64,000 nt of DNA from Actinomycetes bacterium (GCA_021848365.1 JAJZUS010000001.1:711517-775516); one strand, 5' to 3'; counted from the stretch's first letter, positions 38,836 to 47,764 are shown. A program made the numbers and translations. The notes: generated by a model from the letters alone, not told the origin.

Positions 38836-39461
38836 CCGCCGATCAGCACGCGCCAGCTACTCGCGTGCGGCGCCACGAGCGTCGCGACGATGAGGCCGAC
38901 GACCACGCTCGCGGCGAGCACCCACTGGCGCGTCGTGGCGCCACGCACCTGTCGTCGGGTGAAGCGGATCCAGTCGCGCGGGGCGAAACGGGCCGTCTCC
39001 ACGAGGTGGCCGAGAACGTGGATGCTCATCGCCCCGAACCACAGGACGAACGACGCGCGGTGGATCGTGAAGAGCTGGGCGTGCCAGCTCGCGGGAGCCC
39101 CGACGACCAGGAGGAGTCCCGAGCCCAGCAGGACCCAGGTGAGGATCACGACGAAGGGACCGAGGAGGCGGAGGAGCATCGCGGGCGGTCCCCGGCGCAC
39201 GTACTCTCGCTCGCCCAGGTAGTAGCGGACCATGCGGTAGCCCGTGGTGCCGGTCTTCACGAGCACCGGGGGGATGAGCAGGGCGCCGATGAAGACGTGG
39301 GGCGTCAGCAGCGACCCGATCGCCACGATGGTGAGTCCCTCGACGAAGAGCAGGACGAAGATGATCGCGGCGAGACCACTCGTGAGCCGAGTGTTGCCGT
39401 CAACCCCGCCCGAGCGAGACTGCTCGCGGGGGCGGGCGTGGAGGGGAGCGCGACGAGCCAT
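38832..39461 (-). CDS. Integral membrane protein, possible cytochrome b561-like
   Basis: The 209-aa protein has about five membrane segments. Conserved-looking His residues lie in T-P-H-V-F-I-G, W-H-A-Q-L-F-T-I-H-R-A and M-S-I-H-V-L-G-H, positions that could ligate b-type haem as in cytochrome b561/DUF4405 proteins. Family assignment is tentative. A basic N-terminus precedes the first segment. Single gene on the minus strand. Confidence 0.5.
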   Translation of the reverse strand: MARRAPLHARPREQSRSGGVDGNTRLTSGLAAIIFVLLFVEGLTIVAIGSLLTPHVFIGALLIPPVLVKTGTTGYRMVRYYLGEREYVRRGPPAMLLRLLGPFVVILTWVLLGSGLLLVVGAPASWHAQLFTIHRASFVLWFGAMSIHVLGHLVETARFAPRDWIRFTRRQVRGATTRQWVLAASVVVGLIVATLVAPHASSWRVLIGG

Positions 39462-39603
39462 GTGACGACGAAAGAAGGGGGGAGCGGGTCGGACCCGGTC
39501 GGAAGAATCCTACCGGTGACCCGTTGGCCGACGGTCCTCGATTCGTAATGTCCGGCTAAGAATCACCTGGTGGCGGCGGGCTCCCATTGTGTACGCTGCG
39601 CCC

Positions 39604-40503
39604 ATGATCCCCGAACCCGACCAGACCGGTCACGCCCCCTTCGGCCCCCTCGAGACCTGGTACCGGGTCACGGGGGATCTCGACAGTGACCTCCTTCCCC
39701 TGATCGTCATGCACGGGGGGCCGGGGGTCGCCCACAACTACACGCTCGCCATCGCGGAGCTCGCGCGGACCGGGCGCCCGGTGATCCACTACGACCAGGT
39801 CGGCTGCGGGCTCTCCACCCACTTGCCCGAGCGAGGTCCGGACTTCTGGACCGTCGACCTCTTCCTCGACGAGTTCGAGAACCTGCGCGGCCACCTCGGG
39901 ATCGACCGCTACCACCTGCTCGGCCAGTCGTGGGGCGGGATGCTCGCGGCCGAGCACGCCGTTCGCCAGCCGCGCGAGTTGGCCTCGCTCGTCATCTCGA
40001 ACTCGCCGGCGTCGATGGAGCTGTGGGTCGCCGAGGCCCACCGGCTGCGGGCGGATCTCCCGCCCGAGGTGCGTGACGCCCTCGACCACCACGAGGCCGC
40101 GGGGACGACCGACCACCCCGACTACCTCGCCGCGACGCAGGTCTTCTACGACCGTCACGTGTGCCGGGTCGTGCCGAACCCGCCGGAGCTCGTCGCGTCG
40201 ATGGAACAGCTGAACGCCGATCCGACCGTGTACCAGACGATGAACGGGCCGAACGAGTTCTTCTGCATCGGCACGCTGCGCACCTGGTCGGTGGTTGATC
40301 GACTCGACGCGGTACGGGCACCGACGCTGCTCTGCTCCGGGCGCTACGACGAGGCGACGCCCGCGACGGTCCAGCCGTTCGCGGACCGCATCGCGGGGGC
40401 CCGGTGGGAGGTCTTCGAGGAGTCGAGCCACATGCCGTTCGTGGAGGAGGCGGAGCGCTACCTCCGGGTGGTGGGGGACTTCCTCGCCGAGCACGACGGC
40501 TAG
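39604..40503 (+). CDS. Proline iminopeptidase-type alpha/beta hydrolase
   Basis: The 299-aa protein has the alpha/beta hydrolase nucleophile elbow G-Q-S-W-G-G, the oxyanion/N-terminal H-G-G-P-G-V motif, D-Q-V-G-C-G-x-S and a C-terminal S-S-H-M-P-F with the catalytic His. HGGPG plus GQSWGG is typical of peptidase family S33 iminopeptidases, which remove N-terminal residues, often Pro. ATG 39604 was preferred to GTG 39589 because the family begins near here. The downstream kinase gene follows after 9 bases. Confidence 0.82.
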   Translation: MIPEPDQTGHAPFGPLETWYRVTGDLDSDLLPLIVMHGGPGVAHNYTLAIAELARTGRPVIHYDQVGCGLSTHLPERGPDFWTVDLFLDEFENLRGHLGIDRYHLLGQSWGGMLAAEHAVRQPRELASLVISNSPASMELWVAEAHRLRADLPPEVRDALDHHEAAGTTDHPDYLAATQVFYDRHVCRVVPNPPELVASMEQLNADPTVYQTMNGPNEFFCIGTLRTWSVVDRLDAVRAPTLLCSGRYDEATPATVQPFADRIAGARWEVFEESSHMPFVEEAERYLRVVGDFLAEHDG

Positions 40504-40512
40504 GTCGTCGCG

Positions 40513-41430
40513 GTGGCCCGGCTGATCGTCCTCGACAGCGTCATCGTCGACCTCGTGCTGCGGGTGGTGGGACTACCACTCCGGGGCGGGGACGTCGAGA
40601 GCGACGAGGGGCGCGTTGTCGTCGGCGGCGGGCTCAACGTGGCGCGGGCGGCCCGTCGTCAGGGGGTCGAGGTCACCTACGCGGGCCACCTCGGACGCGG
40701 ACCCTTCGCGACGAGCGCCCGGGACGCCCTCGACGCGGCCGACGTGGACGTGATCGTCGCTCCGACGGGCGAGCGCGACCTCGGCGTCTGCGTCGTGCTG
40801 GTCGACCCGGTGGGGGAGCGGACCTTCGTGACGTCGCCGGGGGCGGAACTGGACCTCTCGGCCGCCGACCTCGAGCTCGCGCGCCCGCAACCGGGCGACA
40901 TCGTCTACGCCTCCGGGTACAACCTCGTCTACCCCTCGCTCGCCGCCACCGCGGCTCCGTGGCTGAGGGGACTCGACGACGGCGTGATCCTCGCCTTCGA
41001 CGGAGGAGCTCGCGTGGGCGACATCCCGGAGTCGGTCCTCGCTCCAGTCCTCGATCGCGTCGACTGGCTCCTCCTCAACCGCGACGAGTGTCGCGTCGTC
41101 TCGGGGGCTTCGGACGTCGCCGACGGAGCGCGACGCCTCGCCGGCGCGACGCGCCGAGTCGTCGTGCACGACGGGGCGCGGGGCTGCTGGGTCGCCGGTG
41201 ACGGGTCGGTGGTACCGGTGCAGGGGTTTCCCGTCGTGGCGCGCGACACCAACGGGGCCGGTGACGTGCACAACGGCGTCTTCCTCGCGGGACTGCTGCG
41301 GGGGGAGGACGCCGTCACCGCCGCACGACGCGCCAACCTAGCGGCGGCCCTAGTCGTCCAGGGTGACGGACCCGCGGCGGTGGTGAGTGCCGGGGAGATC
41401 GACGCGGCCTTCGCGTCGCTTCAGAAGTAG
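40513..41430 (+). CDS. PfkB/ribokinase-family sugar kinase
   Basis: The 305-aa kinase has V-V-G-G-G-L-N-V-A-R-A-A near residue 40 (the GG-x-N-A pattern of PfkB proteins) and D-T-N-G-A-G-D-V-H-N-G near 255, the anion hole with the catalytic Asp. GTG start nine bases after the iminopeptidase stop, with the same strand and spacing, implies co-transcription. Substrate (sugar or nucleoside) unknown. Its 3' end overlaps the opposing trmO gene by 10 bases. Confidence 0.82.
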   Translation: MARLIVLDSVIVDLVLRVVGLPLRGGDVESDEGRVVVGGGLNVARAARRQGVEVTYAGHLGRGPFATSARDALDAADVDVIVAPTGERDLGVCVVLVDPVGERTFVTSPGAELDLSAADLELARPQPGDIVYASGYNLVYPSLAATAAPWLRGLDDGVILAFDGGARVGDIPESVLAPVLDRVDWLLLNRDECRVVSGASDVADGARRLAGATRRVVVHDGARGCWVAGDGSVVPVQGFPVVARDTNGAGDVHNGVFLAGLLRGEDAVTAARRANLAAALVVQGDGPAAVVSAGEIDAAFASLQK

Positions 41431-41879
41431 TCGCGGCCGAGCTCGTCGCTCCAGGGCGCGACGCGTAGGTCGCCGCGGGGCTGGCTCCAGCGGAACACCG
41501 GCTTGATGTCGAGGACCGGGGTGCCGTCGATGCCGTCGAGCCCGCGGGCGGTGAAGGAGCGCTCGGTCCACGACTCCACGGCCACGGTCGTGAGGAGGAG
41601 TCGGTTCGGGCGGTCCTTGTTGCGCTGGGCGAAGACGCCCACCTCGGGCCACGCGGGGTTGCCCCGGGGGTGCCGGGTCCACGGCGCGGGCGGCACGTCG
41701 TCGGCCCAGTCGGCGAGGAAGATCACCTCGACGTGGGAGAACTCGCGAAGGCCGACGAGGGCCTCGGAGGGGACGTCGGTCGCGAGTTCGATCGTGGAGA
41801 GGACGTCGTCCCAGTGGTCGTCGAGGGCCTCCTGACGATTGTTGCGTATGAAGGCGACGGGACGGACGAGGAACTCCAT
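41421..41879 (-). CDS. trmO: tRNA N6-threonylcarbamoyladenosine methyltransferase TrmO-like
   Basis: The 152-aa protein starts at ATG 41879 and has the TrmO/TsaA-type beta-barrel motifs: V-G-L-R-E-F-S-H-V-E-V-I-F, F-A-Q-R-N-K-D-R-P-N (matching R-S-P-x-R-P-N with changes) and D-G-I-D-G-T-P-V-L-D-I-K-P. Such proteins methylate t6A37 of tRNA with S-adenosylmethionine. The altered S-P to K-D in the substrate loop could mark a different specificity. Confidence 0.8.
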   Translation of the reverse strand: MEFLVRPVAFIRNNRQEALDDHWDDVLSTIELATDVPSEALVGLREFSHVEVIFLADWADDVPPAPWTRHPRGNPAWPEVGVFAQRNKDRPNRLLLTTVAVESWTERSFTARGLDGIDGTPVLDIKPVFRWSQPRGDLRVAPWSDELGRDYF

Positions 41880-41940
41880 GGGGTCATGGTAACCAGGACC
41901 CACCCCGCGGCGCAGTAGGGTGAGACCTCGCGAGTTCACC

Positions 41941-42564
41941 ATGGCGGAACTGACCTTTACCTACGGAACGATGGCGGCCGGCAAGTCCACGCTGGCCCTC
42001 CAGCTCTGCTGGCAACTGCGGGAGAACCGGTCGGACGTGGCCCTGTGGACCTTCGGCGACCGCAGTGCCGCCGGCACCGTGACCAGTCGGATCGGCATCG
42101 AGGCCGAGGCCGAGGCGGTGCCGGCCGGAACGGACCTCGAGCCCTTCGTCGCCGCGCTCCTCGAGCGTCGGGTGGCCATCCTGGTGATCGACGAGGTCCA
42201 GTTCGCCAGCGTCGACCAGATCGACGCCCTCGCGCGACTCGTCGACGACCACGACGTCGACGTGCACACCTTCGGGCTGTCGGCCGACTTCCTGCTCAAC
42301 GTCTTCCCCGGCTCGGCCCGCCTCTTCGCCATCGCCGACTGGGCACACGAGCTGCCCCTCACCTCGAACTGCTGGTGTGGGCGCAAGGGACGCTGCAACG
42401 CGAGGGTCGTCTCCGGCGTGGTCGCCCGGGCCGGGGACCAGTTCGTCTACGGCGACGTCCAGACGGGCGTGGTCCACTACCAGGTCCTCTGCCGCACGCA
42501 CTACCGACTGGGCCAGCTGGGACCCGACGCGGTCGCTCAGAAGAAGGCGGCGCAGAGGTCGTAG
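41941..42564 (+). CDS. tdk: Thymidine kinase
   Basis: The 207-aa protein has the type II thymidine kinase P-loop G-T-M-A-A-G-K-S-T-L-A-L, the Walker B/DEVQF motif I-L-V-I-D-E-V-Q-F, and the zinc-binding tail C-W-C-G-R-K-G-R-C...C-R-T-H. It salvages deoxythymidine using ATP. Start at ATG 41941; an upstream ATG would add an unneeded leader. The gene ends inside the opposing pfk gene by 28 bases. Confidence 0.9.
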   Translation: MAELTFTYGTMAAGKSTLALQLCWQLRENRSDVALWTFGDRSAAGTVTSRIGIEAEAEAVPAGTDLEPFVAALLERRVAILVIDEVQFASVDQIDALARLVDDHDVDVHTFGLSADFLLNVFPGSARLFAIADWAHELPLTSNCWCGRKGRCNARVVSGVVARAGDQFVYGDVQTGVVHYQVLCRTHYRLGQLGPDAVAQKKAAQRS

Positions 42565-43565
42565 AGCTCGCGGGGCAGGCGTCGCTGACCCCCCGCGACG
42601 ACCTCGAGCGGGCGCAGGACGATCTCCGCCCCCCGCACGAGGGGGATCACTCCGAAGGTGCCCTCGACCGCGGCCTCGTAGGCGGCCGCTCCGACCCGAG
42701 TCGCCCAGATGCGGTCGTAGGCGGTGGGGCTGCCCCCGCGCTGGAGGTGACCGAGGACCGTGGTGCGAACTTCGAAGCCCCCGTGCTCGTCGATGCGCTT
42801 GGCGACGAAGTGGCCCACGCCACGGGTGGCGAGGCGGACCCCCCGAACGCCCTCGGTCGAGAGCTCGCCGGCCTCGGTCCCCCCGAGGGTCGAGAGGTTG
42901 ACGCCCTCGGCGACCGCCACGATGGAGAAGCCGTAGCCGGCCGACCGTCGCCGAACGAGGTGGGCGATGATGTCCTCCATGGTCAGGGGGAACTCGGGGA
43001 CGACGATGAGGTCGGCGCCCCCGGCGAGCCCGCCGAGCGCCGCGACCCAACCGGTCGAGCGCCCCATCGTCTCGACGACCATGACCCGGTGGTGGGAAGC
43101 AGCCGTCGTGTAGAGGCGGTCCAGGGACTCCGCGACGATGGAGATGGCGGTGTCGAATCCGATGCAGTAGTCCGTTCCGAGCAGGTCGTTGTCGAGCGTC
43201 TTCGGCACGCCCACGACGGGAGCGCCGCGCTCGGCGAGCCAGTGGGAGATCCGCTGGGTGCCGTCGCCACCGATCGCGACCAGGCCGTCCAGGTGCTCGG
43301 CGATGTTCGCGAGGACGCGGTCGCGACCCCCGGCGGGATTGTCGAGGTCGTAGCGGGCGGTGCCGAGCAGGGTGCCGCCCAGCCCCACCACGCCCGCGAG
43401 GTCCTGCTCCTTCAGCGGTCGGGCGGTGTAGTCGGCGAGGCCGGACCAGCCGTTCGATATGCCGATCACCTCGTGCCCGTCGCGCAGCGCCATGAGCGCC
43501 ACCGCCCGGATCGCGGCGTTCAAGCCCGGCGCGTCGCCGCCGGCCGTCAGTACTCCGATTCGCAT
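42537..43565 (-). CDS. pfkA: 6-Phosphofructokinase
   Basis: The 342-aa enzyme has the PfkA signatures: G-V-L-T-A-G-G-D-A-P-G-L-N, I-G-G-D-G-T-Q-R, P-K-T-L-D-N-D-L, and M-G-R-S-T-G-W-V. The residue after GGD is Gly, usual for ATP-dependent enzymes, while Lys in P-K-T-L-D-N-D is shared with pyrophosphate enzymes. This mixed pair is known from actinobacterial group III enzymes and predicts ATP use. Start ATG 43565. Confidence 0.9.
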   Translation of the reverse strand: MRIGVLTAGGDAPGLNAAIRAVALMALRDGHEVIGISNGWSGLADYTARPLKEQDLAGVVGLGGTLLGTARYDLDNPAGGRDRVLANIAEHLDGLVAIGGDGTQRISHWLAERGAPVVGVPKTLDNDLLGTDYCIGFDTAISIVAESLDRLYTTAASHHRVMVVETMGRSTGWVAALGGLAGGADLIVVPEFPLTMEDIIAHLVRRRSAGYGFSIVAVAEGVNLSTLGGTEAGELSTEGVRGVRLATRGVGHFVAKRIDEHGGFEVRTTVLGHLQRGGSPTAYDRIWATRVGAAAYEAAVEGTFGVIPLVRGAEIVLRPLEVVAGGQRRLPRELYDLCAAFF

Positions 43566-43652
43566 AGACCCAACCCGTCTCTCTGCGCCCTCCATGCTAG
43601 GCGACCTCTCCGCGGGGACCCGGGCGGCGACGCGTCCAGGAAATCGCTGAGA

Positions 43653-43696
43653 GATGACCGCGCGTTCACGTTCCGTTCATCTGACCTCTCTACGCT
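43653..43696 (+). promoter_or_regulatory. PHO box and promoter of pstB
   Basis: Three 7-base words, GATGACC, GTTCACG and GTTCATC, lie exactly 11 bases apart (43653, 43664, 43675), matching the direct-repeat PHO box of actinobacterial PhoP. The box ends 10 bases before a TACGCT -10 element (43691-43696). Phosphate-starvation control of pstB is predicted. Confidence 0.7.
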
Positions 43697-43722
43697 GCGG
43701 TCGTCGTCGACCGAGGTGGGAC

Positions 43723-44559
43723 ATGGACGAGGTGACCCGGCAGAAGGCAACTCCGAACGAGGTCGATCGCGCCCTCGCTCACCTCGACCCCGACGCCGGT
43801 CGGCCCTCGAACGTGGTCGACGTTCGCAGCCTGAGCCTGCAGTTCGGGGCGAAGACGGTCATCAGCGACGTCACGATCCCCTTCGAGCGCGGCACGATCA
43901 CGGCGCTCATCGGCCCGACCGGCTCGGGCAAGTCGACCTTCCTGCGCACGCTCAACCGCATGAACGACCGGGTCGTGGGCTTTCGTCACGAGGGGGAGGT
44001 CCTCCTCGACAACGAGAGCATCTGGTCGTCGTCCCAGGACCTGCTCTCGCTGCGTCGGCGCGTCGGCATGCTCTTCCAGCGACCCAATCCGTTCCCGATG
44101 TCGATCAAGGACAACGTCGTGGCGGGGGTCAAGGCGCACGGCATCGCCAAGGGGCGTGAGCTCGACGTGGTCGCCGAGACGCGACTGCGCGAGGTCGGGC
44201 TGTGGAACGCCGTGAAGGATCGCCTGAACGACTCCCCGTACCGCCTCTCGGGAGGTCAGCAGCAGCTGCTGTGCCTCGCGCGGGCCCTCGCCGTCGGACC
44301 CGAGGTCCTCCTCCTCGACGAGCCCACCTCGGCGCTCGACCCGCTCTCGACCGAGGCCGTCGAGAACCTGTTGCGCACCCTCGTCCCCGCGCTCACCCTG
44401 ATCGTGGTGACCCACAACCTCGGCCAGGCCCGGCGAGTCTCCGACCGCACGATGTTCTTCTACGAGGGTCGTCTCGTCGAGCACGGTCCCACCCCGGCCC
44501 TCTTCGAGTCCCCCCGCGACCCCGACACGGCCCGTTACGTCAACGGGTTGATGGGCTGA
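43723..44559 (+). CDS. pstB: Phosphate ABC transporter ATP-binding protein PstB
   Basis: The 278-aa ATPase has Walker A GPTGSGKST, F-Q-R-P-N-P-F-P-M (the PstB-specific Q-loop), signature L-S-G-G-Q-Q-Q and Walker B V-L-L-L-D-E-P-T-S-A-L-D, followed by the H-loop T-H-N. It powers high-affinity phosphate uptake with PstA/PstC. ATG 43723 follows GAGGTGGG. It is the first gene of the cluster, whereas pstB is usually last; the PHO box upstream gives it its own promoter. Confidence 0.95.
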   Translation: MDEVTRQKATPNEVDRALAHLDPDAGRPSNVVDVRSLSLQFGAKTVISDVTIPFERGTITALIGPTGSGKSTFLRTLNRMNDRVVGFRHEGEVLLDNESIWSSSQDLLSLRRRVGMLFQRPNPFPMSIKDNVVAGVKAHGIAKGRELDVVAETRLREVGLWNAVKDRLNDSPYRLSGGQQQLLCLARALAVGPEVLLLDEPTSALDPLSTEAVENLLRTLVPALTLIVVTHNLGQARRVSDRTMFFYEGRLVEHGPTPALFESPRDPDTARYVNGLMG

Positions 44560-44582
44560 GGGTTACGCAGAAATCAACTGAG

Positions 44583-44626
44583 CATCACCCCAGGGTCACG
44601 AGTGGTTCACCCGGGGTGTTTACCGT
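44583..44626 (+). promoter_or_regulatory. PHO box and promoter of pstS
   Basis: CATCACC, GGTCACG and GTTCACC are spaced by 11 bases (44583, 44594, 44605), and a TACCGT -10 element begins at 44621. The distance from box to -10 is 10 bases, as at pstB. GAGGAGG precedes the GTG start. Confidence 0.7.
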
Positions 44627-44653
44627 GAGGCGTCACCAACGAGGAGGAATGAA

Positions 44654-45787
44654 GTGACGACAACCTTGCGCAGTGGAGTCCGTCTGATGACGGTGCTCAC
44701 GATCGCGGGTGCTCTGACGGCGACCGGTCTGTCGACCGCGGCGTCAGCGGGCACCAAGAAGAAGCCGAAGGCGGCCGCGCCGGCGACCATCACCGTCGAG
44801 AAGCCGGCGGCCGCGAACCTGACCGAGACGGGCAGCACCCTGCTCTACCCGCTCTGGAACATCTGGGGCCCCGCCTACCACCACACCTACCCGCAGGTGA
44901 CCTTGACGACGGCCGGCACGGGCTCGGGCACGGGCATCGCCGACGCGACGAACAACACCGTCAACATCGGCTCCTCGGACGCCTACCTCTCGCCCTCGAC
45001 GGTGGCGGCGAACCCGGGTCTGCTCAACATCCCCCTCGCCATCTCCTACCAGGTGATCGCGTACAACATCCCCGGCGTGACCGCGCACCTCAAGCTGAAC
45101 GGCACGATCCTCACGAAGATCTACCTCGGGCGCATCACCCGCTGGGACGACCCGGCGATCGCGAAGCTCAACCCGGGGATCAACCTCCCCGGCACCACCA
45201 TCGTCCCGGTGCACCGCGCCGACGGCAGTGGTGACACCTTCCTGTTCAGCCAGTACCTGGCGCGTCAGGACGGCCCGGAGTGGGGCTCGGGCAACTACGG
45301 GACGTCGGTGACGTGGCCGGCGCTGCACAGCGCCCTCTCGGCCCAGGGCAACGGCGGCATGGTGACGACGTGCCAGGCGACGCCCGGGTGCATCGCCTAC
45401 ATCGGCATCAGCTTCCTGGCCCAGGCGCAGAAGGCTGGCCTCCAGTACGCGCAGCTGCTCAACGGGAACGGCCAGTACATGATGCCGACGGCGCAGGCGG
45501 TCGCGAAGGAGGCGGCCCAGTACGCCAACATCACCCCGGCGAGCGGCGCCATCTCGATGATCAACGGCCGCGTCAACGGCGGCTACCCGATCATCAACTA
45601 CGAGTACGGCATCGTCAACAAGAACCAGACGAGCGCCTCGACCGCGCAGGCCGTCCGCTCGCTGCTCGAGTGGGCCATCAGCCCCAAGTTCGGCAACCAG
45701 ATGAAGTTCCTCAACCAGGTGAACTTCCTCCCGCTGCCGGCGAAGGTGGTCGCTCAGTCGTACAAGCAGATCAAGTCGATCAAGTAG
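44654..45787 (+). CDS. pstS: Phosphate-binding protein PstS
   Basis: The 377-aa protein has a signal peptide ending near A-S-A-G. The PstS ligand loops are G-S-T-L-L-Y-P-L-W, G-T-G-S-G-T-G-I and H-R-A-D-G-S-G-D-T-F with phosphate-contacting Ser/Asp, and V-N-I-G-S-S-D-A. It captures phosphate outside the membrane for PstCA. No lipobox Cys is seen in the signal region, so lipid anchoring is not predicted; another retention mechanism or secretion would be needed. Confidence 0.93.
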   Translation: MTTTLRSGVRLMTVLTIAGALTATGLSTAASAGTKKKPKAAAPATITVEKPAAANLTETGSTLLYPLWNIWGPAYHHTYPQVTLTTAGTGSGTGIADATNNTVNIGSSDAYLSPSTVAANPGLLNIPLAISYQVIAYNIPGVTAHLKLNGTILTKIYLGRITRWDDPAIAKLNPGINLPGTTIVPVHRADGSGDTFLFSQYLARQDGPEWGSGNYGTSVTWPALHSALSAQGNGGMVTTCQATPGCIAYIGISFLAQAQKAGLQYAQLLNGNGQYMMPTAQAVAKEAAQYANITPASGAISMINGRVNGGYPIINYEYGIVNKNQTSASTAQAVRSLLEWAISPKFGNQMKFLNQVNFLPLPAKVVAQSYKQIKSIK

Positions 45788-45809
45788 GGGACGAGGAGGG
45801 AGCCGCTTC

Positions 45810-46874
45810 GTGACCGTCCCCTCCACCCCCCGTTCGGCGACCCCGGTGGCGCGCGACCCGCGCGCCACCGGGGTTCGTCGTCACCGGCGAGAGGACCGCG
45901 CTTGGCGCATCGGCGGCCGGCTGGCGACGATCCTCCCCATCGTCGGCTTCGCCTTCGTCATGATCGTGCTCGCGGTGAAGGCCTGGCCGGCCTTTCGGGT
46001 GAGCGGACTCGGCTTCATCACCCACAGCGCATGGCAGCCGGGCAACACCTACGGCGGGACCCAGCGCGTCCACGGCGTCCTCATTCCCCAGGGCGCTACC
46101 TACGGGGCCTGGCCGATGCTCCTCGGCACCCTTCAGACCTCCGCGATCGCCCTGCTCGTGGCCCTGCCGATCTCGATCGGTACCGCGTTCGCGCTGACCG
46201 AGCGCCTGCCCAAGTGGCTGAGCGCCCCGCTGGGCTTCTTCGTCGAGATCCTCGCGGGCGTGCCCAGCGTCATCATCGGACTCTGGGGCGTCCTCGTGCT
46301 GGGCCCCTTCCTCTCGCGCGACGTCTACCCGATCGTCGCGAACCACCTACCCAACGTCCCGGTGCTGCGGTACTTCCGTGGGTCGGTCGGCTACGGCGAG
46401 GGGCTCCTCACCTCGGGTCTCGTGCTCGGCCTCATGATCGTCCCGGTCATCGCCTCGACGACCCGCGACCTCTTCCTCCAGGTCCCGCCCCTGCCGAAGG
46501 AGGGGGCCCTGGCTCTCGGCATGACCGACGCCGAGGTCGCGCGGCGCGTCACGATCCCCTGGGTTCGCTCGGGGATCATCGGGGCCACCGTGCTCGGCCT
46601 CGGCCGGGCCCTCGGTGAGACGATCGCCGTCGCGATGGTCTCGGGATCCGTGCTCGGCACCGTCGCGCCCAACGTCTACGGCACGATGACGACGATCGCC
46701 GCCACCATCGTCACCCAGCTCGACTCGGCCGCCACCGACGGGACGGGCTTCGCGGTGGCGACCCTCGCCGAGGCGGGCCTGGTGCTCGCGATCATCTCGG
46801 TCGTCGTCAACCTGCTCGCTCGCACGATCGTGCGCCGAGCCGGGCGCATGGCCGCCCCGGTGGGGAGGGCGTGA
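45810..46874 (+). CDS. pstC: Phosphate ABC transporter permease PstC
   Basis: The 354-aa permease has about six membrane segments and the inner-membrane-permease EAA-type loop L-P-K-E-G-A-L-A-L-G-M-T. The L-G-R-A-L-G-E-T-I-A-V motif and the PstC-like F-A-L-T-E-R-L-P segment are typical. GTG start after GGAGGGAG. A strong hairpin (45840-45874) lies in the first codons. Its stop overlaps the pstA start (GTGATG). Confidence 0.9.
   Translation: MTVPSTPRSATPVARDPRATGVRRHRREDRAWRIGGRLATILPIVGFAFVMIVLAVKAWPAFRVSGLGFITHSAWQPGNTYGGTQRVHGVLIPQGATYGAWPMLLGTLQTSAIALLVALPISIGTAFALTERLPKWLSAPLGFFVEILAGVPSVIIGLWGVLVLGPFLSRDVYPIVANHLPNVPVLRYFRGSVGYGEGLLTSGLVLGLMIVPVIASTTRDLFLQVPPLPKEGALALGMTDAEVARRVTIPWVRSGIIGATVLGLGRALGETIAVAMVSGSVLGTVAPNVYGTMTTIAATIVTQLDSAATDGTGFAVATLAEAGLVLAIISVVVNLLARTIVRRAGRMAAPVGRA
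45840..45874 (+). other. Perfect hairpin at the start of pstC
   Basis: A 16-bp stem (ACCCCGGTGGCGCGCG with its complement) and 3-base loop covers codons 11-22 of pstC and lies 53 bases after the pstS stop. It could act as an attenuator or RNA stabiliser that keeps PstS above the permease level, as intergenic structures do in other transport operons. Confidence 0.6.
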
Positions 46875-47764
46875 TGAGCGTCGTTCCAGCGAGCTACCCC
46901 TCGACGCGCTGGCGTCGGGCGAAGGTCGGCCTCTTCCGGGCCTTCACGATCCTGGCGCTCGCCTTCGTCATCGGGCCGGCCCTGTGGATCATCGGGGGCG
47001 TCGTCGTGAAGGCCGTGCCCGGATGGCGGTGGAACGTGCTCACGACGCTCTCCCAGGGGACGAGCGGCGGGCTCGAGAACGCCATCGTTGGAACGCTGCT
47101 CCTGATGCTCGGCGTGACCGTGGTCGCGGGGTCGATCGGGATCCTGACGGGCATCTACCTCGCCGAGATCGCTCCGCCCACACGTCGGGGCCGCTCGAGT
47201 GGCGCGGTGGTTCGCGTGGTGATCGACGTCCTCTCCGGGTTCCCCTCCATCGTGCTGGGCTACGTCGGCTACGTCGCCCTGGTCGTCGGGCTCCACTGGG
47301 GGTACTCGTTCCTGCCAGCGGTGCTGATCCTCTCGCTCATGGTGATCCCCTACATCGCCAAGGCAACCGAGTCGGCCCTGCACCAGGTGCCGACCAGCTA
47401 CCGCGAGGGGGCCGAGGCCCTCGGCATGTCACTCGGGTACGGGTTGCGCAAGGTGGTCGTGCGCTCGGCCCTGCCTGGCATCGTGACCGGCCTGCTCCTG
47501 GCCCTGGCGATCGCCGGCGGTGAGACGGCGCCCCTCCTCTACACGGCCGGGGCCTCCAACACCCTCCCGTCGATCGCGCCCCTGCACCATCCGGTCGCCT
47601 ACCTGACGTACTACGTCTGGACCGACTGGAACCAGCCGATGGCCTCGGCCCACGTGGTCTCCTACGACGCGAGCCTGATCCTGATCGTGATGGTGTTGAC
47701 CCTCCTCGTCGTCTCGCGCGTCATCGTCGCGCGCACCCAGCGGCACTCCGAATCCGCTCGCTGA
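46871..47764 (+). CDS. pstA: Phosphate ABC transporter permease PstA
   Basis: The 297-aa permease has six membrane spans, with Y-R-E-G-A-E-A-L-G-M-S (EAA loop) and A-I-A-G-G-E-T-A-P-L-L-Y-T, typical of PstA. The start GTG/ATG overlaps the pstC stop. It is the last gene of the pst cluster; phoU is not adjacent. Confidence 0.92.
   Translation: MMSVVPASYPSTRWRRAKVGLFRAFTILALAFVIGPALWIIGGVVVKAVPGWRWNVLTTLSQGTSGGLENAIVGTLLLMLGVTVVAGSIGILTGIYLAEIAPPTRRGRSSGAVVRVVIDVLSGFPSIVLGYVGYVALVVGLHWGYSFLPAVLILSLMVIPYIAKATESALHQVPTSYREGAEALGMSLGYGLRKVVVRSALPGIVTGLLLALAIAGGETAPLLYTAGASNTLPSIAPLHHPVAYLTYYVWTDWNQPMASAHVVSYDASLILIVMVLTLLVVSRVIVARTQRHSESAR

Noticed and set aside
42045-44159. 704-aa plus-strand frame
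   Set aside because: Runs antisense or out of frame across tdk, pfkA and pstB, all of which have clear family motifs.
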